From Oscillospiraceae bacterium (GTDB taxonomy: Bacteria > Bacillota > Clostridia > Oscillospirales > Acutalibacteraceae), in NCBI GenBank assembly GCA_022483045.1, contig JAKVOA010000002.1:364501-428500 (forward strand): a stretch of DNA of 64,000 bases. Reading direction: 5' to 3'. Shown piece after piece: positions 24,931 to 32,522 of this stretch; the first letter of the stretch is position 1, and each line of letters begins with the position of its first letter. A program made the position numbers and the translations under genes. The notes under the pieces are model-generated. The model ran no database searches and was not told the origin of the DNA. It saw nothing but the letters and a program-made list of their open reading frames with translations.

Positions 24931-24973
24931 GTGTCCCTGGGGCGATTCGAACGCCCGGCCTACCGCTTAGGAG
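24929..24973 (-). tRNA. 3' half of tRNA-Arg(CCU), interrupted by the ICE (att site)
   Basis: Read on the minus strand, this holds the anticodon loop CTCCTAA (24967-24973, anticodon CCU), the 3' anticodon strand GCGG, the variable loop, the T arm GGGCG-TTCGAAT-CGCCC, the acceptor 3' strand CAGGGAC, discriminator A and an encoded CCA (24929-24931). The sequence 5' of the loop (GGCGGCT) cannot pair with GCGG as the anticodon stem requires, and no D arm or 5' acceptor strand follows. The gene is therefore cut exactly at the anticodon loop. The intact copy is expected at the far end of the element, outside the window. Confidence 0.85.
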
Positions 24974-25235
24974 AGCCGCCAATCAGCATTTTAGCCGTTA
25001 TGAATAATCCACTGAATCGCTCAAAGTCCAGTGTTTAACGGTATTTCCAGCAACTCGGATTCTGAATCTTACTGAGGTGTTACGGCGATTTGAAGGTCCT
25101 TTGAGCTTTCCGATTGGTGGTTTGTTTGCCGCTCTGCGAAAAAACGGCAGAAGGTTCAAATACAATCTGGTGCAGATATGCACGCCTCATTTCAACTTAT
25201 CTGTAAGCATTATAGAGGTTCCAGCGGCTTAAAGC

Positions 25236-25268
25236 AAGGAGCAGTCTCATGAAATGAGGCTGCTCCTT
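25236..25268 (-). terminator. Hairpin after the integrase gene
   Basis: A 15-bp stem with one wobble (25236-25250 with 25254-25268) starts 6 bases after the integrase stop. The trailing T run on the minus strand is weak (TTGCTTT). Confidence 0.55.
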
Positions 25269-25274
25269 CTAATT

Positions 25275-26654
25275 TTATACGCTTCCGACGAAAGACTTGA
25301 TGAGCGTTGCAAATTCAGGATTTGACAAGAGTTGGATGAACTTTGCTTTGTCGCTGTCAGTCAGCTCCGAAGCAGGTGCAGCCGATGCGGCAGGTACTTC
25401 CGGCACTTCTGACTTGGAATAAAACTCTGCTTCAAAGCGTTGTGCGTTTGTTGCCCTGTCCTCGTCTAAGATATGTGAATAGACATCCTCAATCATCCGC
25501 ATCTGTGCATGACCGGAATCACCTTGGACTGACTTCATGTCTCCGCCGTTGAGCTTGAGCTTATAGGTAATGCTTGAATGTCTCAAGCTGTGAAAGACCA
25601 CCTTGGGAAGACCATTTTCACGGATCAGCTTCGAGAAGCCGCGGTTGATGTAGCTGGCTTCAAGAGGATGCCCGTTTGAGGAACAGAATACCAAATCATA
25701 ATCGAGATACTCATCTCCAAATAGGTCCTTCATCTCATCAAGGCTTGCCTTCCTTTTCCGCAGCATCTCAGCAACTGTTTTCGGAAGGTAGATACGCCTG
25801 ACACTGGTTTTGGTCTTGGGCTGTTTCAGAACGAGAGAAGTATTGGTACTTGCGAGCGCAGGCGGGAATTTCTTGATAACGTCTTTCCCGTTCAGAGCCT
25901 CCAGTGCCGAGCGGCTCACACGTTGAAGTTCTTTGTTGACATAGATATTTGCGTGGCCTTCGTCGATGCTTTGCTGTGTAATGTCGATACAGTCCCATGT
26001 CAAAGCCAGTAGTTCTCCCATTCTGAGAGAACAAGAGAACGCCAAATTGATTGCCAGTGCAATAATATCATCATCGCAGACTTCCAGTGCCTTGAACAGT
26101 GTTTCGGCGGTCCAGATTTCACGCTTTTCATGTTCCTCTTTGGGGATGGTGCAATTCACAACAGGATTTCGGGACATCATTTCCCATTTTACCGCCTGGT
26201 TAAAAGCATTACGAAGGAGTTTGAAAACCTCACGGATGATATGCACTGAAAGGTATTCATTCTTAGCGTGGACGTATCTGCTGGTGACGCTTTTGACTTT
26301 TTGGAGGCTCTGAAAATACTGATCCATAACACGGGTATTGATGTCGTCCAGCTTCATGTCACCGATGATTGGTGATATGTAATTGGTAATCAGCGCCTTG
26401 TGGGATTCGTAAGTTGACATTGCCCATGTGTTTACACCGTATATTGACATGTATTCTCGGAGAAGATCATCCAGCGTCTTGGCAGTCGGGACGATGAATG
26501 TCCCGCTATCTTGTTGAAACTCAACCTCGGATTTTCTCTTTTTAGCTTCAGCATTGGTGTTAAAGGTTTCCCAACGCTGTCGCTGGACACCGTTTTCATC
26601 TACAAAGCGGTAAACAACAGAAAACTTATTTCTACGCTTAATAATAGAAGCCAT
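25275..26654 (-). CDS. int: Tyrosine recombinase (ICE integrase)
   Basis: A 459-residue phage/Tn916-type integrase that inserts and excises the element at tRNA-Arg. The N-terminal arm-binding part starts SIIKRRNKFSVVYRFVDENG; a core-binding domain follows. The catalytic domain shows Arg in SCSLRMGELLALTWD, HxxR in FHSLRHSSITYKL, and His plus nucleophile Tyr in GHAQMRMIEDVYSHIL. The C-terminus has an Ala/Pro-rich tail. AAGGAGG precedes ATG 26654. It is next to the att site, as expected. Confidence 0.95.
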   Translation of the reverse strand: MASIIKRRNKFSVVYRFVDENGVQRQRWETFNTNAEAKKRKSEVEFQQDSGTFIVPTAKTLDDLLREYMSIYGVNTWAMSTYESHKALITNYISPIIGDMKLDDINTRVMDQYFQSLQKVKSVTSRYVHAKNEYLSVHIIREVFKLLRNAFNQAVKWEMMSRNPVVNCTIPKEEHEKREIWTAETLFKALEVCDDDIIALAINLAFSCSLRMGELLALTWDCIDITQQSIDEGHANIYVNKELQRVSRSALEALNGKDVIKKFPPALASTNTSLVLKQPKTKTSVRRIYLPKTVAEMLRKRKASLDEMKDLFGDEYLDYDLVFCSSNGHPLEASYINRGFSKLIRENGLPKVVFHSLRHSSITYKLKLNGGDMKSVQGDSGHAQMRMIEDVYSHILDEDRATNAQRFEAEFYSKSEVPEVPAASAAPASELTDSDKAKFIQLLSNPEFATLIKSFVGSV

Positions 26655-26657
26655 CTC

Positions 26658-26879
26658 TTATTCCTCCTTCCCCAAGTCTACGGACGCGACTTTGTGGTAG
26701 TGCGACTGTGCTGCATACCACTTTTCAAAACTGTCGATCATGATACGCATTTTTTTATCCACGATGATAATTTCAAATGGTTTCTTTTTGATAAGCCAAT
26801 ACGCATCAGTTTTCCCAATCCCCAGCAACTTGCCCATTTCCATAACGGACATACTGGTTTTTACTCTATGTTCGTTCAT
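26658..26879 (-). CDS. Excisionase-like small DNA-binding protein 1
   Basis: A 73-residue protein with a helix-turn-helix_17/excisionase fold: MEMGKLLGIGKTDAYWLIKK then FEIIIVDKKMRIMIDSFEKW. It is more diverged than the two paralogues upstream. It ends 4 bases before the integrase start, so it is probably co-translated with it and is the best candidate for the true directionality factor by position. AGGAGG precedes ATG 26879. Confidence 0.7.
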   Translation of the reverse strand: MNEHRVKTSMSVMEMGKLLGIGKTDAYWLIKKKPFEIIIVDKKMRIMIDSFEKWYAAQSHYHKVASVDLGKEE

Positions 26880-26908
26880 GCTGACCTCCTATGTACCAGT
26901 TCTGAACC

Positions 26909-27148
26909 TTATATGTTTTTGTCCAGCCACTCGTCAAAACTCTTTTTTGAAATTCTAATGCTGTTGCCGATTCGCACGGTACGGAACAGACCTTGCTTTA
27001 CGAAACTGTATGCCGCGGTATGACTGATGCCAAGAATGTCCTGAATCTCGGAAACAGTATATGTCCGTTTTTCAAAGCTCCCAGCCTCGCTTTGCCTTTC
27101 ACCAGAATCAATCTCCCGATTCAGAGTTTCAATTTTATCTTCAAACAT
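26909..27148 (-). CDS. Excisionase-like small DNA-binding protein 2
   Basis: A 79-residue helix-turn-helix_17 protein: YTVSEIQDILGISHTAAYSF, VKQGLFRTVRIGNSIRISK and SFDEWLDKNI. It is a close paralogue of the next gene: the last 50 residues are nearly identical, with a variable N-terminus. The duplication suggests either two promoters or target sites to be controlled, or a recent tandem copy event. Confidence 0.75.
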   Translation of the reverse strand: MFEDKIETLNREIDSGERQSEAGSFEKRTYTVSEIQDILGISHTAAYSFVKQGLFRTVRIGNSIRISKKSFDEWLDKNI

Positions 27149-27175
27149 GGCGTATCCTCCTTTCCACCAGAACTT

Positions 27176-27207
27176 GAATATAGCCAGGTTTCATCCTGGC
27201 TATATTC
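27176..27207. promoter_or_regulatory. Perfect 13-bp inverted repeat between excisionase paralogues
   Basis: GAATATAGCCAGG (27176-27188) and CCTGGCTATATTC (27195-27207), 6-base loop. There is no T run on either side, so it is more likely a protein-binding site or a regulatory RNA hairpin than a terminator. It sits 28 bases upstream of the excisionase-like gene starting at 27148. Confidence 0.55.
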
Positions 27208-27267
27208 TACGTTCCAACGGCAGAGGCATAAAGGATGCCGATTTTCAAAACGACATCCTTGACATAC

Positions 27268-27510
27268 TCAAAGTTGCTTGTCCAGCCACTCGTCAAAGCT
27301 CTTTTTGGAAATTCGGATGCTGCCACCCACGCGGACCGTGCGGAAAAGTCCCTGCTTCACGAAGTTATATGCGGAGGATCGGCTAATACCAAGAATGTCC
27401 TGAATTTCATCGACCGTATATGTGCGCTTGATAAAAGGGCTTTCCGAATCAGCACAAATCGCCGGTGTCACGGCAACGTTATTCATCTTTTCTATTTTTT
27501 CTTCAAACAT
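27268..27510 (-). CDS. Excisionase-like small DNA-binding protein 3
   Basis: An 80-residue paralogue of the preceding protein: YTVDEIQDILGISRSSAYNF, VKQGLFRTVRVGGSIRISK and SFDEWLDKQL. It lies 14 bases after the MazF-type toxin gene on the same strand. AAGGAGG precedes ATG 27510. A role as antitoxin for the neighbouring toxin is conceivable from position, but the fold is excisionase-like, so this is not claimed. Confidence 0.75.
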   Translation of the reverse strand: MFEEKIEKMNNVAVTPAICADSESPFIKRTYTVDEIQDILGISRSSAYNFVKQGLFRTVRVGGSIRISKKSFDEWLDKQL

Positions 27511-27524
27511 CGTTTTTTCCTCCT

Positions 27525-27908
27525 TTACGGTGCTTCAATTTCTTCAGGGATGTAAATGCCGAGACTGACCTGCAGCGCCTCATCAATCCCGTCCATCTGT
27601 TCGCGGGTGACTTTTCCGATATAGCGATCAACGCGCCGTTTGTCGATTGTCTTGATCTGCTCCAGTAGTACTATCGACTGACCTCGCAGGCCGCGTATGC
27701 CATCCAGCAAGTAATGTGTAGGTTGCTCTGCTTTCTTCCAAATATTGCTCGTCAATGGTGCGACGATCAGCGTCGGGCAAAAGTAATTGCCCACATCATT
27801 TTGAAGGACAAGAACCGGGCGGTTGCCACCCTGTTCGGAGCCAAAAAAAGGATTCAGATTGGCATAGTAAATATCGCCGCGATGAAACGCCCATTCGTTC
27901 TTTAACAT
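27525..27908 (-). CDS. MazF/PemK-family toxin-like protein
   Basis: A 127-residue protein of the CcdB/MazF fold: FHRGDIYYANLNPFFGSEQG, then NRPVLVLQNDVGN and the late VTREQMDGIDEALQVSLG. MazF proteins are sequence-specific mRNA endoribonucleases. No MazE-type antitoxin gene precedes it; upstream is a 500-base non-coding region. It could act in element maintenance with an unusual antitoxin, or as an orphan. The family match is strong; activity is inference. Confidence 0.8.
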   Translation of the reverse strand: MLKNEWAFHRGDIYYANLNPFFGSEQGGNRPVLVLQNDVGNYFCPTLIVAPLTSNIWKKAEQPTHYLLDGIRGLRGQSIVLLEQIKTIDKRRVDRYIGKVTREQMDGIDEALQVSLGIYIPEEIEAP

Positions 27909-28405
27909 AAAAGCCTCCGATCTGCTTTCTAAGTAAAGAGGATTCCGGGACGCAATGCCTTCCAGCGCTGCGCCCGGATGTCCTCACATTTTTTATGATT
28001 CTGCTCAAATTTGTCCTCGACGCCCTGAGCAAAAGGAAATCATCAGGCGGCAGGTTGCTCCTGCCTCATGGGAATCACTCCCCTCCGAGGATCGCTCCGA
28101 GCCGCCCCCATCGCGTGCAGCTGTGGCTGGGCGGAAGTATCGTTGGACTGCTGCGTTTCATGGCCATATTGGGAGCAGCCCAATATTCGCGGCAGGTGTT
28201 GATCGCTCCCCTCATAAGAGGATTGTGGCGCACCGCCGAGGTGGCTGGCATTGACTTGCCCGCAGCAGGATAGTACCTGATGATCTGATATTCAGTTTTC
28301 AAAGAACAGCGGTTCAAATGAACCGGAGAAAACAAGAACAGAATTTGCATAATTGTTTTGTCCTCTCACTTTCCATTGGGTAATTTTTTGGGAAAAAGAT
28401 GGATG
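27909..28405. other. 500-base region without a convincing gene
   Basis: No frame here has both a ribosome binding site and protein-like composition. Perfect small hairpins are visible: GGCAGG/CCTGCC at 28049-28065, and ATATTGGG/CCCAATAT at 28166-28186. The stretch is GC-rich compared with its right flank. It probably carries the promoter and leader of the leftward toxin-excisionase-integrase genes. Confidence 0.5.
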
Positions 28406-28957
28406 TCAATCGAAATATTTTTTCAATTCTCTCAAAGCTTGCATTCGTCTATCCTTAAACGCCACGACACTCACAGAGAGAAGCAAGGCAATTTCAGAGT
28501 CACTTTTTTCAGGGTATCTAAAATATTTCAAAGTGATAGCTTCCCTGCGCTTTGGGCTCAGCATACTAATCGCATATGGCAGCATATAAACCATGACATT
28601 TTCCATGGCTGTCCCTACCACATCGACACTGACATCTTCGATAATTTCATGAAGCGAACCGATTTCCTGATCGCTCAACGACATATCAAGCGAAAGAATA
28701 CCTGTTTTCGGAAACAGGCGATTTAAATAGCAGTGGTGGCAATATTCTTTGTACCATTCGTTGTACTGGTCTTCAGTTGCTTCGATAAAAATCACATCGT
28801 CATCGAGGCAAACATCGTTGTCCAGAAGAACGAAATATCTGCCTTTGCTCTCGTTGGAATTCAGAAAGTGAAAAAAGTCATTTCCATTCATATCAATCCA
28901 TTCGATATTCTGACCGTTGCAGGAAGCGTCTTTCCAGACTAAATATTTGTAAGACAT
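28406..28957 (-). CDS. Sigma factor-like regulator of the ICE
   Basis: A 183-residue protein whose C-terminal half resembles sigma-70 region 4: MLPYAISMLSPKRREAITLK followed by SDSEIALLLSVSVVAFKDRRM, a helix-turn-helix. The N-terminal half is acidic and unlike region 2. Similar proteins occur near the integrase end of many Clostridia conjugative elements. It could direct RNA polymerase or act as an activator; which is not decided. AAAGGAG precedes ATG 28957. Confidence 0.65.
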   Translation of the reverse strand: MSYKYLVWKDASCNGQNIEWIDMNGNDFFHFLNSNESKGRYFVLLDNDVCLDDDVIFIEATEDQYNEWYKEYCHHCYLNRLFPKTGILSLDMSLSDQEIGSLHEIIEDVSVDVVGTAMENVMVYMLPYAISMLSPKRREAITLKYFRYPEKSDSEIALLLSVSVVAFKDRRMQALRELKKYFD

Positions 28958-29090
28958 TATTCGTAATCTCCTTTGAATTTTTGATTTTTTTGAAAGTCAA
29001 AAATCCAGAGACTACGGGTATTCAGCCATATAGGGCAGCCAATAAAACATAAAGCCTTCTCCGTTCTGCTCGGAGGCAGTGGAAAAGGCT

Positions 29091-29188
29091 AAAAAAAGAG
29101 CCGTATGAAATCGCTGACGTGCCGTGAAACAGGTATAGTTGTAGAACTATACACAGATTTCATACGGCACTTGGGATGTCAGCGATTT
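29091..29188 (-). promoter_or_regulatory. Candidate transcription attenuator with two competing folds
   Basis: On the minus strand, a 13-bp stem (29156-29168 with 29100-29112) followed by seven T (A at 29091-29097) forms a terminator. A rival fold pairs 29178-29188 with 29108-29118 (11 bp, perfect), enclosing GTGCCGT/ACGGCAC (29164-29170 with 29119-29125), and shares bases with both terminator arms. A hairpin GTATAGTT/AACTATAC (29133-29152) is compatible with both. The region lies ahead of the sigma-like gene, so it could gate expression of the integrase side. Confidence 0.55.
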
Positions 29189-29246
29189 TCATCGGCTCCG
29201 GGGCTCATAATGATGTATTCAGTTTTAAGATAATGCTTTTGAGGTC

Positions 29247-29498
29247 TTAACAGGCCCTCGTTGTCAAAGACAAACGGTAACTCACGATTCTGAACGCGAT
29301 GTTGTAATCGGACACCTGCCCGCATCGTTTACACTTGGTCTGGACATGGCCTTTTGCGTCGGAGTATATGATTAAGCTCTGGTGATTGCAATATGGGCAA
29401 TACAGGCTTCGGCTTTCCAGGCCGTCAACCTCTTTTTTTACACGCTTTATCCGGTCGAGGACATCCGGCGGCACACCATTGCTGAAGTCGAGCTTCAT
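29247..29498 (-). CDS. Small zinc-ribbon protein
   Basis: An 83-residue protein with one zinc ribbon: CPYC near residue 34 and CKRC near residue 56. A charged N-terminal helix (LDRIKRVKKEVDGLE) precedes it. The ATG overlaps the stop of the metalloprotease gene upstream, so the two are co-translated. Function is unknown; the ribbon may bind DNA or partner proteins. Confidence 0.6.
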   Translation of the reverse strand: MKLDFSNGVPPDVLDRIKRVKKEVDGLESRSLYCPYCNHQSLIIYSDAKGHVQTKCKRCGQVSDYNIAFRIVSYRLSLTTRAC

Positions 29499-30220
29499 TA
29501 GAATACCTCCCCCGGATCAGGAAACACATCCAGCGGGTCGCAGTATTCCGATTCCGGGCGCTGGCAGATATAGCCCAGCTGTGTCAGGCGAATAACCAGT
29601 GCAGTTCTTGATACTGCAAGAGCATTTGTCAGGTTGTCCAGCACACCGTGATCCATATAGTTAAACCTGCGTCCGTAACGGACCAGAACTTTATTCCCAT
29701 TAAAGCGGTACATCCAGAAATGCACGGTGCGCGCTGGCATAAGCAGCGCAGCTCCCAGTGTATTTGCCTGCCATTCGCACCAGTCCTCCGCACCATGCAA
29801 CTCACGGAGCGAATAGCTCTGCTTGTTTGGCAGGTGCTTGAGATAATTCATCTGTGCAGTGCCGCTGCGGTCGGCGCGGAACACAATCTGATGTGCAGCC
29901 TCGTGTGCTACAGTGAAACGGCGTCTGCCGTTATGCCCGGTAAGAAGCTCCTTCTCCAAAATGACCGAATCCTTCTTTACCGCGACAATTTCATTTTTCC
30001 CATAGCGGTTAAATTCGACATTCACATCCGCATAGGTGGTCAACCCAAGAATGCTGCCATCCTCAGACAGTCTCATGTATGAAACATTCAAGCCCAGATA
30101 TTTTTCTGCCAGCAAATCAATATTTGTAGGCATGTGATCTTTCTCGTAACCGTCCGCGAAGCAGTCAAGAAGGATTGTGTCGGCCAATTTCTCCAAATCC
30201 TGTCTTGCCCAAAATTCCAT
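29498..30220 (-). CDS. ImmA/IrrE-family metalloprotease 1
   Basis: A 240-residue protein with the zinc-protease motif HEAAH in FTVAHEAAHQIVF near residue 105, followed by the distal acidic helix EWQANTLGAALLMP. ImmA/IrrE proteases cleave XRE-type repressors to release mobile elements or activate damage responses, as ImmA does to ImmR in ICEBs1. The C-terminal 60 residues contain a second helix-turn-helix-like region. AAGGAGG precedes ATG 30220. Confidence 0.8.
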   Translation of the reverse strand: MEFWARQDLEKLADTILLDCFADGYEKDHMPTNIDLLAEKYLGLNVSYMRLSEDGSILGLTTYADVNVEFNRYGKNEIVAVKKDSVILEKELLTGHNGRRRFTVAHEAAHQIVFRADRSGTAQMNYLKHLPNKQSYSLRELHGAEDWCEWQANTLGAALLMPARTVHFWMYRFNGNKVLVRYGRRFNYMDHGVLDNLTNALAVSRTALVIRLTQLGYICQRPESEYCDPLDVFPDPGEVF

Positions 30221-30273
30221 TGCTTGTCCTCCTTTTCACAGGTCGTGCCTCCCGGCATGGACCCAAACGGAAG

Positions 30274-30513
30274 CTATTGATATGCTTCCACAAACCATTT
30301 ACCCTCATCGCAGTAAATATGCGTTTCTTTCCCACGAACCATGATGGTATACCGGATGCCGGTGCCGCCGACCTTAGACGCAACGGCCTGCCGTACATCT
30401 TTTACCTTATCAATTTCGTAGGTGTGCCCGTCAGTCCAGGTAATATCCACAGGGCGAATCCGGCCATCGCTGTCCACTTTAAGCGTTACCGGCACAAACA
30501 CTTTTCTTGCCAT
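30274..30513 (-). CDS. Conserved small ICE protein, function unknown
   Basis: A 79-residue, beta-strand-rich protein (KVFVPVTLKVDSDGRIRPVD, then YTIMVRGKETHIYCDEGKWF). I do not recognise a named domain. It follows the DinB-type polymerase by 33 bases on the same strand, and AAGGAGC precedes ATG 30513, so it is probably a real co-transcribed gene. A role linked to the polymerase is suggested only by position. Confidence 0.6.
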   Translation of the reverse strand: MARKVFVPVTLKVDSDGRIRPVDITWTDGHTYEIDKVKDVRQAVASKVGGTGIRYTIMVRGKETHIYCDEGKWFVEAYQ

Positions 30514-30546
30514 ATTCCTATGCTCCTTGCTTCAATTCGGATGCCA

Positions 30547-31776
30547 TCAGGCAAACATCAGACCCGGCATGGTAACATTCTGCGCACCGATCTCATGGAC
30601 CTTGATGTCACCCATCAGGCATGCGTTATATACGGCCCGTTTGCCATAGCGTCTGCGAATGTCTTCAATGGCAGCGTCCATTTTATCCTGCTTTTCCCGT
30701 CTGACAGGATCGTCGAAAATTGTCAGCTGCTGCGGACACTTTTCCGGAACGAGGCTGATTGCCCGGACGCAAAGGGCGCGAACCTTGTTCTGCCAGCGGT
30801 AGTTGGTCTTAAAAAGATCAAAGCACTGTTCCGCAATCTCTTTCGGGCTGCGTGTCGCCATCTCCAATGTTGTCTGATACTGCTTATAAAACAAGCTGTT
30901 GTCTCTGAGCATGATCTGAACGCCTTTGGCCAAAAAGCCATTCACACGGAGGCGGTGACCAACATCCTGAGAAAGTTCCAATATTACACGCCAGACTTCC
31001 TCATTATCCAGAAGATCAGATACGCAGGTCACGCCGTGGCCAACTGATTTAATTGGTGCTTCCCAGCCATCCGTCATAACGCGGGAAGTATCCGTGCCGG
31101 ACGCATAATGCCAGAGAGCTATTCCATTGACGCCGAGCCAGCCTCGCAGATACTCCGGCGCTGTGGCAGCGATGTCCCCGATAGTGTGTATACCATAATT
31201 GGCAAGTTTTTTGGTTGTGGCAGGGCCGCAGTAAAGAAGATCAGAGGCAGGCAACGGCCAGACCAGTTCCCGGAAGTTGCCATGTGTGATGACTGTCATT
31301 GCATCAGGTTTCTTCATATCACTGCCGAGTTTTGCGAAGATTTTATTGAAAGAGACGCCAATGCTAACCGTAAGGCCAAGCTCGCTTTTGGTTGTTGCCC
31401 GAATTTCTTCTGCCGTAGCGACCGGGTCAAGGCGGCAGCCGGTGAGGTCAAGCCAGCACTCATCCATGCCATACGGCTCCATTCGGTCTGTGTACCGGAG
31501 ATAGATTTCGTGGGCAAGCTTGGAATACTTGAGATACTGGTCGTACTGGGGCGGTACGACGATCAGATCACGGCAGCATTCCCGCGCCTGCCAGATAGCC
31601 ATTCCAGTTTTCACACCGGCTTTCTTCGCCAGTTGGGATTTTGCAAGTACGATGCCGTGCCGTGTCTCCTGACTGCCGCAGACAGCTATTGCTTTCCCGC
31701 GCAGGGTCGGGTCAAGCATCTGCTCAACAGAAGCATAAAAGCAGTTCATGTCACTATGCAGGATTGCTCTTTCCAA
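30547..31776 (-). CDS. Y-family DNA polymerase (DinB/UmuC type)
   Basis: A 409-residue translesion polymerase. Metal-binding Asp lies in ILHSDMNCFYASVEQ near residue 9, and the second acidic pair is in YGMDECWLDLTG near residue 105. The thumb and little-finger parts follow (YGIHTIGDIAA, a helix-hairpin-helix). The start is TTG 31776 with GAGGAGGG upstream. Its promoter is interleaved with that of a divergent XRE repressor, so damage-inducible expression is likely. UmuC-like enzymes on mobile elements help replication of damaged DNA. Confidence 0.9.
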   Translation of the reverse strand: MERAILHSDMNCFYASVEQMLDPTLRGKAIAVCGSQETRHGIVLAKSQLAKKAGVKTGMAIWQARECCRDLIVVPPQYDQYLKYSKLAHEIYLRYTDRMEPYGMDECWLDLTGCRLDPVATAEEIRATTKSELGLTVSIGVSFNKIFAKLGSDMKKPDAMTVITHGNFRELVWPLPASDLLYCGPATTKKLANYGIHTIGDIAATAPEYLRGWLGVNGIALWHYASGTDTSRVMTDGWEAPIKSVGHGVTCVSDLLDNEEVWRVILELSQDVGHRLRVNGFLAKGVQIMLRDNSLFYKQYQTTLEMATRSPKEIAEQCFDLFKTNYRWQNKVRALCVRAISLVPEKCPQQLTIFDDPVRREKQDKMDAAIEDIRRRYGKRAVYNACLMGDIKVHEIGAQNVTMPGLMFA

Positions 31777-31808
31777 TGTCAGCCCTCCTCTCGTAACTGC
31801 CGGTCAAA

Positions 31809-31933
31809 TCGGAAGTTTTATTCTGCGCGTCTATTGACAGAAGCAAACTTCCGATATACTATTAACACGAAGTCATCTTCCGGTGCTTTTCATTATAGCA
31901 ACATACGGAAGTTTGTCAACATATAATCGGAAG
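31809..31933. promoter_or_regulatory. Divergent promoters with five CGGAAG operator copies
   Basis: Rightward: TTGACA (31834-31839), 17 bases, TACTAT (31857-31862). Leftward: TTGACA (31914-31919), 16 bases, TATAAT (31892-31897). The six-base motif CGGAAG or its complement occurs at 31810-31815, 31848-31853, 31877-31882, 31906-31911 and 31928-31933. One copy lies inside the spacer of each promoter. This is a repressor-operator layout for the XRE protein controlling itself and the polymerase operon. Confidence 0.8.
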
Positions 31934-31966
31934 TTACGACAAAATTTTTTTGAAAGGCAGGACAAC

Positions 31967-32419
31967 ATGATGACATTTGGTGAGAAGGTCAAGGAAGCGC
32001 GTCTGGCCCTGAATATGTCCCAGACGGAGCTTTCTCAGATTACCGGCATTTCAGAGCGTTCTCTCTATACCTATGAACAACTTGGAACGATCCCTCGCTC
32101 CAGTAACATCAAAAAGATTGCCGAGGCTTTGAAGGTTTCCGTCACTTATCTGATGGATGAAGATGAAGCTGATAAGAATAAACACATCGAGCAGGATCAA
32201 TTCATTGCAGATGCCAAAAAGGAATTTGGCAGCAAGGGGGCCAGAGAGGCGCATGAGATTCTGAACCGCACCGGAGCTTTGCTGGCTGGCGGTGAGTTGG
32301 ACGACAGCGCCAAAGAGGTTTTCTTTCAGGCACTCATGGAAGTCTATCTTGATTCCAAGCAAACGGCACGCGATAAATTCACACCGAAGAAATACCGGAA
32401 GCACCGCAGCAAGTCCTGA
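31967..32419 (+). CDS. XRE-family repressor of the ICE regulatory switch
   Basis: A 150-residue protein: N-terminal helix-turn-helix (KEARLALNMSQTELSQITGI, then SERSLYTYEQLG), followed by a short acidic linker and a helical C-terminus. It lacks a LexA-type autoproteolysis domain, so inactivation would need a partner such as the ImmA/IrrE proteases beside it. ATG 31967 follows GAAAGGCAGG; a second ATG at 31970 is also possible. Its likely operators are the CGGAAG repeats just upstream. Confidence 0.85.
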   Translation: MMTFGEKVKEARLALNMSQTELSQITGISERSLYTYEQLGTIPRSSNIKKIAEALKVSVTYLMDEDEADKNKHIEQDQFIADAKKEFGSKGAREAHEILNRTGALLAGGELDDSAKEVFFQALMEVYLDSKQTARDKFTPKKYRKHRSKS

Positions 32420-32433
32420 ATATGGTACAGCAC

Positions 32434-32491
32434 TTCTGAGATAATCAGAATGTAGCCGTGGGGGTATTACCCTCTTTTTCAGTAGAACGGC
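32434..32491 (+). other. Structured leader of the second ImmA/IrrE gene
   Basis: Two small hairpins: TTCTGA/TCAGAA at 32434-32450, and GCCGT (32455-32459) with ACGGC (32487-32491) enclosing GGG/CCC and a five-T run. The set lies between the repressor and protease genes and could be a weak terminator or a translational control element. Confidence 0.3.
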
Positions 32492-32522
32492 CCTAAATAC
32501 CTGAAGGCAGGAGGTGGTTTGT

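Noticed and set aside
24929-24973. Intact tRNA gene
   Set aside because: The anticodon stem cannot form and no D arm or 5' acceptor strand is present, so it is a 3' fragment.
27995-28273. Rightward open frame of 92 residues in the non-coding region before the toxin gene
   Set aside because: No ribosome binding site and a composition dominated by Arg, Ser and Pro; opposite strand to all neighbours.
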